From assembly GCF_030719035.1 (NCBI RefSeq), contig NZ_CP132203.1, forward strand, positions 2,790,001 to 2,854,000: DNA of 64,000 nucleotides, in the 5' to 3' direction. The translations under genes and the position numbers were made by a program. The notes under the pieces are model-generated. The model ran no database searches. It had not been told where the DNA came from and worked only from the letters and a program-made list of their open reading frames with translations. Shown here in pieces: positions 8,302 to 17,347 of this stretch. The stretch comes from Hahella sp. HNIBRBA332. Lineage in GTDB: Bacteria; Pseudomonadota; Gammaproteobacteria; Pseudomonadales; Oleiphilaceae. The first letter of the stretch is position 1; each line of letters opens with the position of its first letter.

Positions 8302-9947
8302 ACCGCTCAGGCATCATCGATCTGGTTCCAGCGGCGCTGCGCAAGCAATGGGCGACGCAAGGCCTGTACCCTGACCGCAGCGTGTTCCAGATGTTTCAGA
8401 TGTATGCGGAACAGTCGCCGGACAAGACGGCGGTGCTTTCGCCAGATTCCGTCATGACCTATGGCGACCTGCTGGAGAAGGCGTTGCGGTTGGCGACGGC
8501 TTTTCGTGAGATGGGCATCGTCGCCGGCGATGTGATCGCCTATCAGTTGCCTAACAGTTGGCGTTGCTGCGCCGTCGATCTCGCCGCCGCCGCCATTGGC
8601 GCGATTGTGGCGCCGTTCCCCCCGGGTCGCGGACGTCTGGACATCCAGTCTTTACTGAAACGCTGCGACGCCCGCGCCATTGTGGCGACGCCGGAATACG
8701 GCGGTGTGGACATGTGCGAGCTGATCGATTCTTTGCGTCCCACCACCTTGTCGTTGCGCTGGTTGATTGCAGACAGCGCTCAAGCGCCGGAAGGGTGGAC
8801 CAGTCTGGAGCAATGTTTTCAGGCAGAGCCGATAGCGCTGCAGCAGCTGCCTCATGTCGATCCAGATTCACCGGTGCGCCTGCTGGTGTCTTCCGGCACC
8901 GAGTCCGAGCCCAAACTGGTGGCTTACTCTCACAACGCGCTGCTGGGCGGACGCGGTCGCTTTCTGCAGCGTTTACACCCCGATGGCGCGAACTTTCGCG
9001 GCATGTATCTGGTGCCTCTGGGGTCATCCTTCGGCTCCACCGCCACCTTTGGGGTGCTGTCCTGGCTGGGCGGCTCCCTGGCGGTGCTGCCGCGATTCGA
9101 TGCGGAAGACGCCATTCGCGCCATCGAATCCCTGCGTCCCACCCACCTGCTCGGCGTGCCCACCATGATTCAGCGCATGGCCGCCGAGCCTCTCTTGGCG
9201 GACATCGACAAATCCAGCCTGGTCGCCATTGTCAGCGGCGGCTCGGTCATTGACCCCGCCAGCATCCAACGATGCGTGGACGCCTTTGGCTGCCGCTTTA
9301 TCAGTCTGTACGGCTCAGCGGATGGGGTGAACTGTCATAACACGCTGGATGAAGCGCTGGACGTGGTGTTCCGCAGCGTTGGCCGCCCCAACCCGGACGT
9401 CTGTGAGATTCGCATTGTCGACGACGCCGGCAAGGAAGTCCGCCGCGGCGAGGTCGGCGAAATTCTCGCCCGCGGCCCGATCAGCCCCATGCAGTACGTC
9501 AACGCCCCAGAGCTGGACGCCCGTTATCGGGACCCGGAAGGCTGGGTGTACACCGGCGACCTGGGCTTGCTGGATCAGGACGGCTATTTGCGCCTTTCCG
9601 GCCGCAAGAAAGACGTGATCGTGCGCGGCGGCGCCAACATCAGCACGGTGCAGATCGAGAATCTGGTCACCTGTTTTCCAGACGTGATCAGCGCCGCCTG
9701 CGTGCCGGTTCCAGACCCGGACCTGGGGCAACGGGTATGCCTGTGTATAAGCATGCGCAGCGGCGCGGAGCGTCCCTCTTTGGCGGAAATCGCCAGCTTT
9801 CTGCGCGACCAGGGACTGGAGGTGAACAAACTGCCGGAGTACCTGCGCTTCATCCGGCATTTTCCACTCACACCGGCGGGCAAGGTCGATAAAAAGCGGC
9901 TCACGGCTGAAGTCGCTTTTTTGGAGCGCAGCGCATGCGCAGTGTAG
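8298..9947 (+). CDS. AMP-dependent acid ligase
   Basis: A 549-residue member of the acyl-adenylate-forming family. The start at 8298 (ATGA overlap with the preceding stop, ribosome-binding site GGAGG at 8288-8292) is preferred over the in-frame ATG at 8286. Visible motifs: the phosphate loop SSGTESEPK at residues 198-206, YTGDLG, the hinge GRKKDVIVRGGANIS, and the C-terminal catalytic lysine in TPAGKVDKKRL. It would adenylate a carboxylate (by analogy picolinate-type or quinoline-type) so that the carrier thiocarboxylate can replace AMP and leave a thioacid. Analogues: PdtJ, QbsL. Confidence 0.8.
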   Translation: MNRSGIIDLVPAALRKQWATQGLYPDRSVFQMFQMYAEQSPDKTAVLSPDSVMTYGDLLEKALRLATAFREMGIVAGDVIAYQLPNSWRCCAVDLAAAAIGAIVAPFPPGRGRLDIQSLLKRCDARAIVATPEYGGVDMCELIDSLRPTTLSLRWLIADSAQAPEGWTSLEQCFQAEPIALQQLPHVDPDSPVRLLVSSGTESEPKLVAYSHNALLGGRGRFLQRLHPDGANFRGMYLVPLGSSFGSTATFGVLSWLGGSLAVLPRFDAEDAIRAIESLRPTHLLGVPTMIQRMAAEPLLADIDKSSLVAIVSGGSVIDPASIQRCVDAFGCRFISLYGSADGVNCHNTLDEALDVVFRSVGRPNPDVCEIRIVDDAGKEVRRGEVGEILARGPISPMQYVNAPELDARYRDPEGWVYTGDLGLLDQDGYLRLSGRKKDVIVRGGANISTVQIENLVTCFPDVISAACVPVPDPDLGQRVCLCISMRSGAERPSLAEIASFLRDQGLEVNKLPEYLRFIRHFPLTPAGKVDKKRLTAEVAFLERSACAV

Positions 9948-11197
9948 ACACAGGAAAGGCCGCAAACCTGCCTATGGATAACGGCGGCGCCAACAAGACA
10001 TCCGGCGAGCTGGCGCAGCGCATACGCGCCTTCATCAATGAGCAGGTGATTCCCAACGAGCCCTTGCTCGCCAAAGACGACGACGCGGCGCTGACGCTGC
10101 AGTCCGCCCTGGCCGCAGAGGCCCGCGCCCAGGGCCTGTGGGGTCTGTATTATCCCGCCGCCCTGGGTGGCGAAGTCGCCACGTTAAGCGACTATCTGCC
10201 CCTGGCGGAACAGGAGGGACGCTCCGAGTTCGGCCCTGAAATCTTCGGCGGGCGCGCCGCTCTGGATGTGCGCATGCTGTCTCTGCACGGCGGCGACACA
10301 ATCGTGGAACGCTTTCTGCAACCACTGGCGGCGGGAAAGGCCGTGTCCGCCTATGGCATGTCTGAACCGGACAGTATCGGCTCGATTCCCGCCACCATCC
10401 AGCTGCGGGCGCAGCGCGAGGGAGACGGCTGGCGCCTTGACGGCCGCAAGTGGTTTATCTCCCGCGCCCGTCGTGCGGATTTTATCACCGTGGTGGCGCG
10501 CACCCAGACGGAGGCGCCGCCACAATACACCCTGTCCATGCTGGTGGTTCCCACCGACGCCCTCGGATTCAGCATCCTGCAGGATCTGGACATCCTGGGC
10601 CGCCGTAACGGCCAGCATGAGCTGCAGTTCGATCATGTGCGGATTCCCCAGGATTATCTGCTGGGCGAATTGCACGAAGGCATGGCCCTGATGAAGCAAC
10701 GGCTGGGATTGGGACGCACCATCAACGCCGCTCATTGGGTGGGGCTGGCGCAACGTTGCCTGGACCTGCTTGGCGAGCGTGTATGCAGCGAGCGCGGCCA
10801 GTTGGCGCGACTGCCGGACAAGCAACTGATCCGCCGCCTGGCGTTTCTCAGTCAACAAAGCATCGTCAGCGCACGGGCGCAATTACAACTGGCCGCAGCA
10901 AAACTGGATGCGGGCGAGGATAGCGATATTGAAGTGAATATGGCGAAGATCGCCGCCTCTCACGCGCTCAATCAAGCCGCCGACAGCGCCATTCAGGTCT
11001 TCGGCGCAGAAGGTCTGTGCGACGCGACGCCGCTCTCCACTATTTTTCGCTACGCCCGCGCCACGCGCATTCTGGACGGCGCTGATGAGGTGCTGATCAA
11101 TACCGTGGGGCGACGGATTCTGGAGGGTTATCTTCCCCGTGAAGAACAAAACAGCTCGCCCGTCGCCCAGACGGAGCGGGAGACGGCGCAAGTATGA
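9935..11197 (+). CDS. acyl-CoA dehydrogenase-family flavoenzyme
   Basis: A 420-residue acyl-CoA dehydrogenase-like protein: an N-terminal helical domain, a middle FAD-binding beta domain (YGMSEPDSIGSIPATIQLRAQ, then DGRKWFISRARRADFITVVART), and a C-terminal helical domain with QVFGAEGLCDATPLSTIFRYARATRILDGADEV. The DGADEV element replaces the usual DGxDEVH in the same place. It overlaps the ligase gene by 13 bases and the exporter gene by 4. In this operon it may oxidise a ring or a side chain of the metallophore precursor (aromatisation); the substrate is not shown by sequence. Confidence 0.75.
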   Translation: MRSVDTGKAANLPMDNGGANKTSGELAQRIRAFINEQVIPNEPLLAKDDDAALTLQSALAAEARAQGLWGLYYPAALGGEVATLSDYLPLAEQEGRSEFGPEIFGGRAALDVRMLSLHGGDTIVERFLQPLAAGKAVSAYGMSEPDSIGSIPATIQLRAQREGDGWRLDGRKWFISRARRADFITVVARTQTEAPPQYTLSMLVVPTDALGFSILQDLDILGRRNGQHELQFDHVRIPQDYLLGELHEGMALMKQRLGLGRTINAAHWVGLAQRCLDLLGERVCSERGQLARLPDKQLIRRLAFLSQQSIVSARAQLQLAAAKLDAGEDSDIEVNMAKIAASHALNQAADSAIQVFGAEGLCDATPLSTIFRYARATRILDGADEVLINTVGRRILEGYLPREEQNSSPVAQTERETAQV

Positions 11198-12390
11198 ACG
11201 CCATCGCGCCGCCGCTGCGCCAATCGCCTTTGCGCGCCATCAGCCTGCATGTCGTGCTGCTGTTATCCATGACCTTGCCGATGCTGATTCTATACACCAT
11301 CGGCGCCTTGGGCCCCTTGCTGATCGCCGATCTGGGCATTGAACCCGGCTGGCTCGGTTATGTCACCATGAGCGCTTTCGGCGTGGCGGCGGTGCTGTCC
11401 CTCGCCGCCGGTCCGCTGGTCGAGCGGCTGGGATCGCGACGTGGCCTGTGGATGCTGTTTTTCAGCGTGGCGCTGGCCTATGGTCTGTTGATCACCCTCC
11501 CCGGGTTTGCAGGCATTATCGCCGCCGTGGCGGTATGCGGCGTGGCGCAGGCGCTGTCGAACCCGGTTACGAACCAGTTGATCGCACAACGGATTCCCCC
11601 TGCGCGCAAGGCGTTCGCCGTGGGACTGAAACAATCCGGCGTACAGCTCGGCGCTCTGATTGCCGGCGGATTGCTGCCGCTGATCGCCGTCTCGTTCGGG
11701 TGGCGCGCCGCCATGGCGACGGTTATCCCGGTCGCGCTGTTATTAGCCTGTCTTGCGCCGTCTCTGGCTCCGCCGCCATCGCCCGCCGGACCTCGGCGCT
11801 CCTGGCTACCCTCGCGCCCAGGCAAACTGCTGCTCAACCTGATGGCGGTGCAAGGCTGCGCCGGCGTCACCCTGTCCGCCTTCGTGACCTTTCTGCCCGT
11901 CTTCGCCACCCAGCAAGGCGTCAGTCAGCATGACGCCGGTTTGATGGTGGCCGTCTTCGGCGTCATGGGCTTTACCTCGCGCCTCACGCTGACGTCCCTT
12001 TCCAGCAAACTCAAGGATGAATCCTGGCTGCTGCTGGGATTAATGGCGCTCACCGCACTGGCGCTCTGGGTCACCCAACAGGCCTCACCGGAAAGCCACT
12101 GGCGCTTATGGTTCGGTGTGCTGGTAGTGGGCCTCACCGCCGTGGCGACCAATGCGGTGGCGATGGGCATGCTGCTTAGATACAGCGTCTTTGGCGCGCC
12201 GGCGACCGCGTCCGGCTTGCTGTCCGCCGCGTTTTTTGGCGGCTTCGCGATGGGCGCGCCGCTCTTTGGCGCTCTCGCCACTACTTTTTCAGGATTCAGT
12301 GTGGCCTGGAGCGCTCTCGCTATCGTCGCGCTGGCGGGAGCTGTAGCGGCCTTGGGTCTGGCTCTGTTGCGACGCAGGAGCGCCTCATGA
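11194..12390 (+). CDS. MFS transporter, probable metallophore exporter
   Basis: A 398-residue major facilitator with about twelve predicted helices and no periplasmic loop domains. Start overlaps the dehydrogenase stop (ATGA), and its own stop overlaps the next gene in the same way. The pdt and qbs clusters also contain MFS exporters, so export of the thiocarboxylate product, or of a toxic intermediate, is the likely job. The central loop is rich in Pro/Ser (residues 187-205). Confidence 0.75.
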   Translation: MNAIAPPLRQSPLRAISLHVVLLLSMTLPMLILYTIGALGPLLIADLGIEPGWLGYVTMSAFGVAAVLSLAAGPLVERLGSRRGLWMLFFSVALAYGLLITLPGFAGIIAAVAVCGVAQALSNPVTNQLIAQRIPPARKAFAVGLKQSGVQLGALIAGGLLPLIAVSFGWRAAMATVIPVALLLACLAPSLAPPPSPAGPRRSWLPSRPGKLLLNLMAVQGCAGVTLSAFVTFLPVFATQQGVSQHDAGLMVAVFGVMGFTSRLTLTSLSSKLKDESWLLLGLMALTALALWVTQQASPESHWRLWFGVLVVGLTAVATNAVAMGMLLRYSVFGAPATASGLLSAAFFGGFAMGAPLFGALATTFSGFSVAWSALAIVALAGAVAALGLALLRRRSAS

Positions 12391-13550
12391 ACAACATGCG
12401 CCTGCCGCCCTGGGACATCACAGCGCTGTCGCCATGGGAAATCAGTCAGGCCATGACGCTGCTGCTACGCCGCCTCGACACCATAGAAGCCCATTGCGAC
12501 GGCGGCTTTCCCCTGTTCTCCCGCGACGGCCAATACTGGAAGACCTCCACCGGCGGTTCCTGGATGGGAGGCTTTTGGGCGGGCTGTTGGGGTTTGCGGG
12601 CGTTGATTTCCAAGTCCACCGCTGATCGCGATAAAGCACTCGCTCTCTGCGCCACGCTGGCGGATAAGCTGGATATCGACACCCTCAATCGCAGCATGAT
12701 TTTCTGGTATGGACCTGCATTATGCGGACGCTGGCTGGTGGATCACACGGCTCAGGAGTTGGCCAATCAGGCCGCCGCCGTCATCGCATCCGGTTTTGAT
12801 CAACGCCTCGGATATATTCCTCTGGGTTGCGCTATGGGCGGCGGCGCGGACGGGGGACAACGTCTGTCTGTAGACTCGTTGGCGGCCACGGTACAACTCC
12901 TCGGCGGCGCCGGCCATGAGCCTTTGAATACGATCGCCCGCGCTCACGCCGACGCCCTGATCGACGCCTGCTTCACCGCCAATGGCGCATGCGGCGCAGA
13001 GGCCAAATCCGAGCTGCAGCACACGTCTAACCAGTACGTTCTGCAACGCGTGGACCGCCCCGGCGGCTGGTCCCGTGGCCAGGCCTGGGCGATGCTGGGG
13101 TTGTGCCATGCGGCCAGACGCTGGGGCTCGCCCTATCTCGATTACGCCAGAGCCGCCTGCGTGTATTGGCGTCGCTCTCGCCGCACGCCGTATCCCGCCG
13201 ACAGACCGGAACGCAGCGACAGTTTATCCGACCCATCCGCCACACTGATCGCCGCCATCGCCATACTGTCGCTCTCTGAGTTACTGGACGACGGCGACAG
13301 TTGGCGTGCCTACGCCGCCCAGCAAATCGCCGCGCTTATACGCAGCTCATACTTCGTGCGCCGCGATGGAGCCGCGCACGCCGGCGCTTTCATTGGCGCC
13401 TGTTACCGCACCAGCGCCGCCGGCTGCGAACTGGTGGAATCGCCCTGGAGCAGCTTTTTCCTGCTGGAAGCATTGTGCATGCTCGCCGGCCTGATTGATG
13501 GAGAGGAACAAGGTACTCAGTCTCACTCGATGAACCCAGCAGATGACTAG
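12387..13550 (+). CDS. GH88/unsaturated glucuronyl hydrolase-like (six-hairpin) protein
   Basis: A 387-residue protein with the layout of GH88 glycosidases: the early aromatic motif SWMGGFWAGCWGLRAL (compare WTNGFWPGLLWL), a mid-protein LSVDSLAATVQLL that aligns with the segment holding the general acid Asp, the GWSRGQAWAMLGL signature, and DPSATLIAAIAILSL. The segment where these enzymes carry the first essential Asp (HDLGF-like) reads RSMIFWYG here, so one catalytic Asp seems absent. Translationally coupled to the exporter gene. A sugar hydrolase is unexpected in a thiocarboxylate operon; it may be repurposed or may act on a glycosylated form. The loss of the Asp is an alignment by eye. Confidence 0.6.
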   Translation: MNNMRLPPWDITALSPWEISQAMTLLLRRLDTIEAHCDGGFPLFSRDGQYWKTSTGGSWMGGFWAGCWGLRALISKSTADRDKALALCATLADKLDIDTLNRSMIFWYGPALCGRWLVDHTAQELANQAAAVIASGFDQRLGYIPLGCAMGGGADGGQRLSVDSLAATVQLLGGAGHEPLNTIARAHADALIDACFTANGACGAEAKSELQHTSNQYVLQRVDRPGGWSRGQAWAMLGLCHAARRWGSPYLDYARAACVYWRRSRRTPYPADRPERSDSLSDPSATLIAAIAILSLSELLDDGDSWRAYAAQQIAALIRSSYFVRRDGAAHAGAFIGACYRTSAAGCELVESPWSSFFLLEALCMLAGLIDGEEQGTQSHSMNPADD

Positions 13551-13621
13551 CCACGTTCTCTCTGTCTGCAACGACAGAGCCGGCCCGTGTCTGGTCCTGT
13601 CTCTCGCGGCTAATCACCGCG

Positions 13622-13640
13622 CAGGCGCGTCATACGCCTG
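13622..13640 (+). terminator. small hairpin between the biosynthetic operon and the uptake genes
   Basis: Inverted repeat CAGGCG-(7)-CGCCTG, 72 bases after the operon's last stop and 46 before the next ATG, with no T-run. It may be a weak attenuator or an mRNA processing site separating biosynthetic and uptake genes. Confidence 0.3.
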
Positions 13641-13686
13641 ATTAATTACATGTTTAAAACACCGCCAAACTCTTCTGAGGAATAAC

Positions 13687-14199
13687 ATGAAAAATCGTCA
13701 TAACAACAGGATGTCTTCACCGCCTATCCCTTTCCGCAGCCTGCTGGCCGCCCTGACGTTAAGTTCGGCGCTGGTCGCGCCCGCATTCGCCAACGACGGC
13801 TTGACGCAAGAACAGCAGCAAGTGATCAAACTGATCTCCGCCACCTATGACCAGCCCCATCACAAGGTGGAGACGGCGCCGGTCATCGTGGTGAACGACT
13901 ACGCCATCGCCGACTGGATTCAGGGCGAACGAGGCGGACGCGCGCTGCTGCGCCGGGACGGCGACAAGTGGATGGTGCTCGCCTGCGGCGGCGACGAGTT
14001 CAAGAAAGTCGACCTGCTGCACAAAGCCGGCATCCCTCAGGACACCGCCTCCCAGCTCATTTCTGAACTGACTGAAGCGGAACAGTCCATCGCGCCGCAA
14101 AAACTGGCGCAGTTCGGGCTGTTTGGCGCGCCGAACGATCCGGGTATGTCCGCGCATCATCAAAATCATCCACAAAACGGATCCTTTCAGGCCGATTAA
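13687..14199 (+). CDS. copper-uptake-system-associated periplasmic protein
   Basis: A 170-residue secreted protein, starting after GAGGAATAAC, with a signal peptide cleaved near AFA-NDG. The mature part matches the pattern I know from proteins annotated as copper uptake system-associated: ATYD.P...VETAPVIVVNDYAIADW.QGERGGRALLRRD, followed by W.VLACGGD and a helical GIP segment. The C terminus is His-rich (SAHHQNHPQ), with four histidines that could bind metal. It lies 21 bases before a TonB receptor gene, so it probably assists metal-complex import. The family name is from memory; the exact role is unproven. Confidence 0.6.
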   Translation: MKNRHNNRMSSPPIPFRSLLAALTLSSALVAPAFANDGLTQEQQQVIKLISATYDQPHHKVETAPVIVVNDYAIADWIQGERGGRALLRRDGDKWMVLACGGDEFKKVDLLHKAGIPQDTASQLISELTEAEQSIAPQKLAQFGLFGAPNDPGMSAHHQNHPQNGSFQAD

Positions 14200-14220
14200 G
14201 CAGTCAATCAAGTCAGTATT

Positions 14221-16134
14221 ATGAAATTTTCACCGAAGAAACTTACCGTGGCGGTCGCCCTGACCGCCGCGGGCGGCGCGCATGCGCAAACCACCGTTCT
14301 GGAGCCAATGATAGTGACCGCCAAGCCGGTCATTGAAGAGGTGGAAGTGGATATGTTCTCCAGCACATCCGCCGTGGTCACCGAAGATCAAATTCGCGAT
14401 CAAAACGCGGTGGACCTCACCGCCGCCCTGCGTCGGACGCCCGGCGTGCAGATTTCCCGTTACAACCCGGTCGGCGCGTTCGGCGGCGATCAGGGCGGCG
14501 CGGTGTTTATCCGCGGCATGGGCGTCACCCGTCCCGGCAGTGAGATAAAGACCTACATCGACGGCCTGCCCCTGTACATGGGCTTATGGGGACACCCACT
14601 GTTGGATCTGCTGCCGGTCAACGCTATGCAATCCATGACCGTGTATAAAAGCCCGCAACCGCAGATCAACGGCAATAACTTCGCCTCCATCGATCTGCAT
14701 ACCAAACGGGCGACTGAAGAAGGGACTCACGGCGCCGCGCGTATCTCCGCCGGCTCTTACCATACCTTGGTGCAGCAGGCGGAACTGACCAGCCACAATG
14801 GCGATTTGGACTTTGTTCTGGCCCAGGGTTACGCCACTTCCGACGGCCATCGGGACAACGCTGACGGTGAATTGAAAAACCTCTTCAGCCGAGTCGGCGC
14901 GCAATTGAATGAACACTGGGCCGCGTCGTTCAGCGGACTCTATGTGGACAACGAAAGCACGGATCCAGGCCAAGAAGGAGACCCAAAGCCGGATGTCGCG
15001 CCGGAGTACAATACCCAGGCCTTCATGCTGGCGACCACGTTGTCCCATGAACATGGCGACTGGACCGGCGAGTTCAGCCTGCATCACAGCTCCGGCGAGG
15101 GTAACTGGTATCACCAGAGCGGCGGCGATGGCGATACGCTTTCGGACTTCACCATGAGCGGCCTGCGCTGGCGCGAGAATTTCTCGCCCTGGATGGATGG
15201 AACCCTGGTCGCCGGTCTGGATTACGATCGCGTCTCCGGCGAAGCGCACTTTAATCGCGACGATTCCGCCAGACGCGCGCACCTGGACGCGCCGACGTTC
15301 AAGTTGTGGTCGCCCTATGTGGGTCTCAGTCACTTGCTGATGCTCAACGACGACTGGATGCTGTCGCCGTCCATCGGCGTGCGTTATTACGATCACAGTG
15401 AGTTTGACGCCCAGGCCGCGCCTTACGCCGGTCTGTCACTGATGTCAGACGCCCTGACCCTGTTCGTCAACGCCTCCCAAGGCGTCAACTATCCCGGTCT
15501 GGAAGCGCCAACCCTGGCGACGGCAATACCGCCCCTGGCCGACAGTTGGAAGCAGTTGGAGGCCGAAGAGCTGAATCACCTGGAAGTCGGCGCCAAGTTC
15601 GCGTTAACGACCACCACCCAGATCGACCTCAGCGTGTTCAAGGACAAGGTGAAAAACCGCTACGTCTTCGCTTTTCCTCCGCAAGTCTCCAGCCCACAGT
15701 TCATTAACTTCGGCGACTACAGGATGCGTGGCGTCGAGCTGTCGGTCAGTCAGATGTTGCCGGCGGGCTGGTCCCTGTTTGGCGGGCTAACCCTGCTCGA
15801 TCCGGATATCGACAACCTTCCCTACACACCAGAACGGGCAGTTACCGCGGGTCTGAACGGCCAGCTTGGTCCCTTCCGCCTCGCCCTGGACGCCCAGCAT
15901 CAGTCCGAAGTCTGGGCGCTAACGCGCAAGCGGGCGTCAGGCGACGTTAATGGAGAGAAAGTCAGTGGTTTCACCGTGGCCAATATGCGCCTTTCCTATC
16001 CTCTGGCGCCATTGGGTCAGGATGGCGAAGTCTTTGTCGCCGTGGAGAATTTATTCGACCGTGAATACGCCTATCGCCCAGGCTACCCCATGCCGGGCCG
16101 CTGGGCGCAGATCGGATTGTCCGCGAGCTTTTAG
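14221..16134 (+). CDS. TonB-dependent outer-membrane receptor
   Basis: A 637-residue receptor: signal peptide ending AHA-QTT, a TonB-box-like LEPMIVTAK at residues 23-31, a plug domain (SAVVTEDQIRDQNAVDLTAALRRTPGVQI, then GGAVFIRGMG and TYIDGLPL), and a 22-strand barrel ending in the expected terminal Phe (GLSASF). It would import the metal-loaded thiocarboxylate or a copper complex with energy from TonB. It is directly downstream of the copper-associated protein and co-oriented with the biosynthetic operon; pdtK and qbsI are the receptor analogues. Confidence 0.85.
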   Translation: MKFSPKKLTVAVALTAAGGAHAQTTVLEPMIVTAKPVIEEVEVDMFSSTSAVVTEDQIRDQNAVDLTAALRRTPGVQISRYNPVGAFGGDQGGAVFIRGMGVTRPGSEIKTYIDGLPLYMGLWGHPLLDLLPVNAMQSMTVYKSPQPQINGNNFASIDLHTKRATEEGTHGAARISAGSYHTLVQQAELTSHNGDLDFVLAQGYATSDGHRDNADGELKNLFSRVGAQLNEHWAASFSGLYVDNESTDPGQEGDPKPDVAPEYNTQAFMLATTLSHEHGDWTGEFSLHHSSGEGNWYHQSGGDGDTLSDFTMSGLRWRENFSPWMDGTLVAGLDYDRVSGEAHFNRDDSARRAHLDAPTFKLWSPYVGLSHLLMLNDDWMLSPSIGVRYYDHSEFDAQAAPYAGLSLMSDALTLFVNASQGVNYPGLEAPTLATAIPPLADSWKQLEAEELNHLEVGAKFALTTTTQIDLSVFKDKVKNRYVFAFPPQVSSPQFINFGDYRMRGVELSVSQMLPAGWSLFGGLTLLDPDIDNLPYTPERAVTAGLNGQLGPFRLALDAQHQSEVWALTRKRASGDVNGEKVSGFTVANMRLSYPLAPLGQDGEVFVAVENLFDREYAYRPGYPMPGRWAQIGLSASF

Positions 16135-16196
16135 AATGGGAAACAGAGACAGGGATGTCCCGAAAGACGAATAATGACGAGTGCTGAAACGCGCTT

Positions 16197-16748
16197 TTAC
16201 TCTTGCGCCGCCTGCGTGCAGGCGGCTTCCGACTTGGCGAAAACGATATACTGGTATCGCAACCCGGAATAGGAAGCGTCCTCGCAATCGCTATACCCCT
16301 GGTTTTTCAGGTACGCCGACAAGGGAAAGTAAATCAGCACAGGCAGCAGAAAAATCGCCACCACCCCTCCCAAAAGGACAGGCTGCAGTATTTTGAAAAT
16401 GCGGTTTTCCGTGGTCTTCCGTAAGGGCTTTTTTAGTCTCGCCAGTAACTCCAATAGCGCCATTACACACAAAGAAAGCAGGCTCAAGCCAATCCCCAGC
16501 ATGCCGTATAACGCCGGCTCAAGATACAAACTGGGCGGAAGCGCCGTCACCTGATTAACCGTTGACGCCACCGCAAAGCCAAACCACACCAAAGCGCCCA
16601 AAGAAAGCGATGTGAGTACAATCAAAATAGCGACTTGCTTTGCGATAGACGGAGTGCCTTTTTGAGACAAAACAGGGTTCCTTGTGAGTATCGGATTGAT
16701 GTGAGCGTGCAGGTTACCAAGTGGGTATCTAATCAGACTGTGGGGCAA
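16197..16748 (-). CDS. hypothetical membrane protein, 183 aa
   Basis: Three strongly hydrophobic segments (about residues 38-62, 78-103 and 123-147) in a protein ending with a short Cys-containing soluble tail (GYSDCEDASYSGLRYQYIVFAKSEAACTQ). Function not recognised. The first 30 residues are not hydrophobic, so a later start is possible. Convergent with the TonB receptor gene. Confidence 0.55.
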   Translation of the reverse strand: MPHSLIRYPLGNLHAHINPILTRNPVLSQKGTPSIAKQVAILIVLTSLSLGALVWFGFAVASTVNQVTALPPSLYLEPALYGMLGIGLSLLSLCVMALLELLARLKKPLRKTTENRIFKILQPVLLGGVVAIFLLPVLIYFPLSAYLKNQGYSDCEDASYSGLRYQYIVFAKSEAACTQAAQE

Positions 16749-16911
16749 AAGACGATGTTGCTACTTTTGGTTTACTCAACCTTTGTGACCCTAACACTCT
16801 TGTACTCGGGTGAAAAACGAGCGCCTGTGCGTTTTGAGTCCAATGCCCGGAACGGGCCGCGCGCTACAATTTGCTAGATAGTTGCCGCCCCTTAACAAAT
16901 AACTATGCGTT

Positions 16912-17328
16912 TCAGGCATTATCTTGGTAGTAAGACTCGATAGAAGATAGCGTCATTTCCCTCAGTGGTTCTCCAGTATCGTACTCACGCGCGAAGAATA
17001 AGAACTCACGTGAAGACGATTCAAACTGGAGAATAGCGCAACCTAGATCCATGAAGTAGAGCGATCCGCCCTGAGCTTGCCCATAATCGGCGCTCAGGTT
17101 AGCCAGATGAAGTGCGGCCGAGAGCTTATCCATTTTCTGAACATCTTCGCCAACGATAATTAGGTGTTCAACATCGGCTGGATAGATCGAAAATGCGCTA
17201 AGTTTGCCGTCTTGATAATCGCAATCTCCAATGCCACTAACCTCTGCCTGCAGAGATTCTACCTCCGACTTTGACATACCAAATTTTAGTGGCCCTAAGC
17301 CAACGAAGGGCTCAAAAATGAGATCCAT
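16912..17328 (-). CDS. hypothetical protein, 138 aa (GLGPLKFGMS-type)
   Basis: Small acidic cytoplasmic protein opening with FVGLGPLKFGMSKSEVESL, a start pattern shared with many small immunity-like or SmpA-like proteins and with the gene at 20454 (IGIDNIYLGMTMAEVRSLWG). No signal peptide. Function unknown. The insertion sequence at 17348 begins 20 bases upstream of its start and probably separated it from its native promoter. Confidence 0.55.
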   Translation of the reverse strand: MDLIFEPFVGLGPLKFGMSKSEVESLQAEVSGIGDCDYQDGKLSAFSIYPADVEHLIIVGEDVQKMDKLSAALHLANLSADYGQAQGGSLYFMDLGCAILQFESSSREFLFFAREYDTGEPLREMTLSSIESYYQDNA

Positions 17329-17347
17329 ATTGCAGTTCCTCTTATTA

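Noticed and set aside
10184..10882. Long antisense frames inside the metallophore operon and other GC-rich genes
   Set aside because: These are typical of high-GC coding DNA, overlap well-supported genes and have no recognisable domains.
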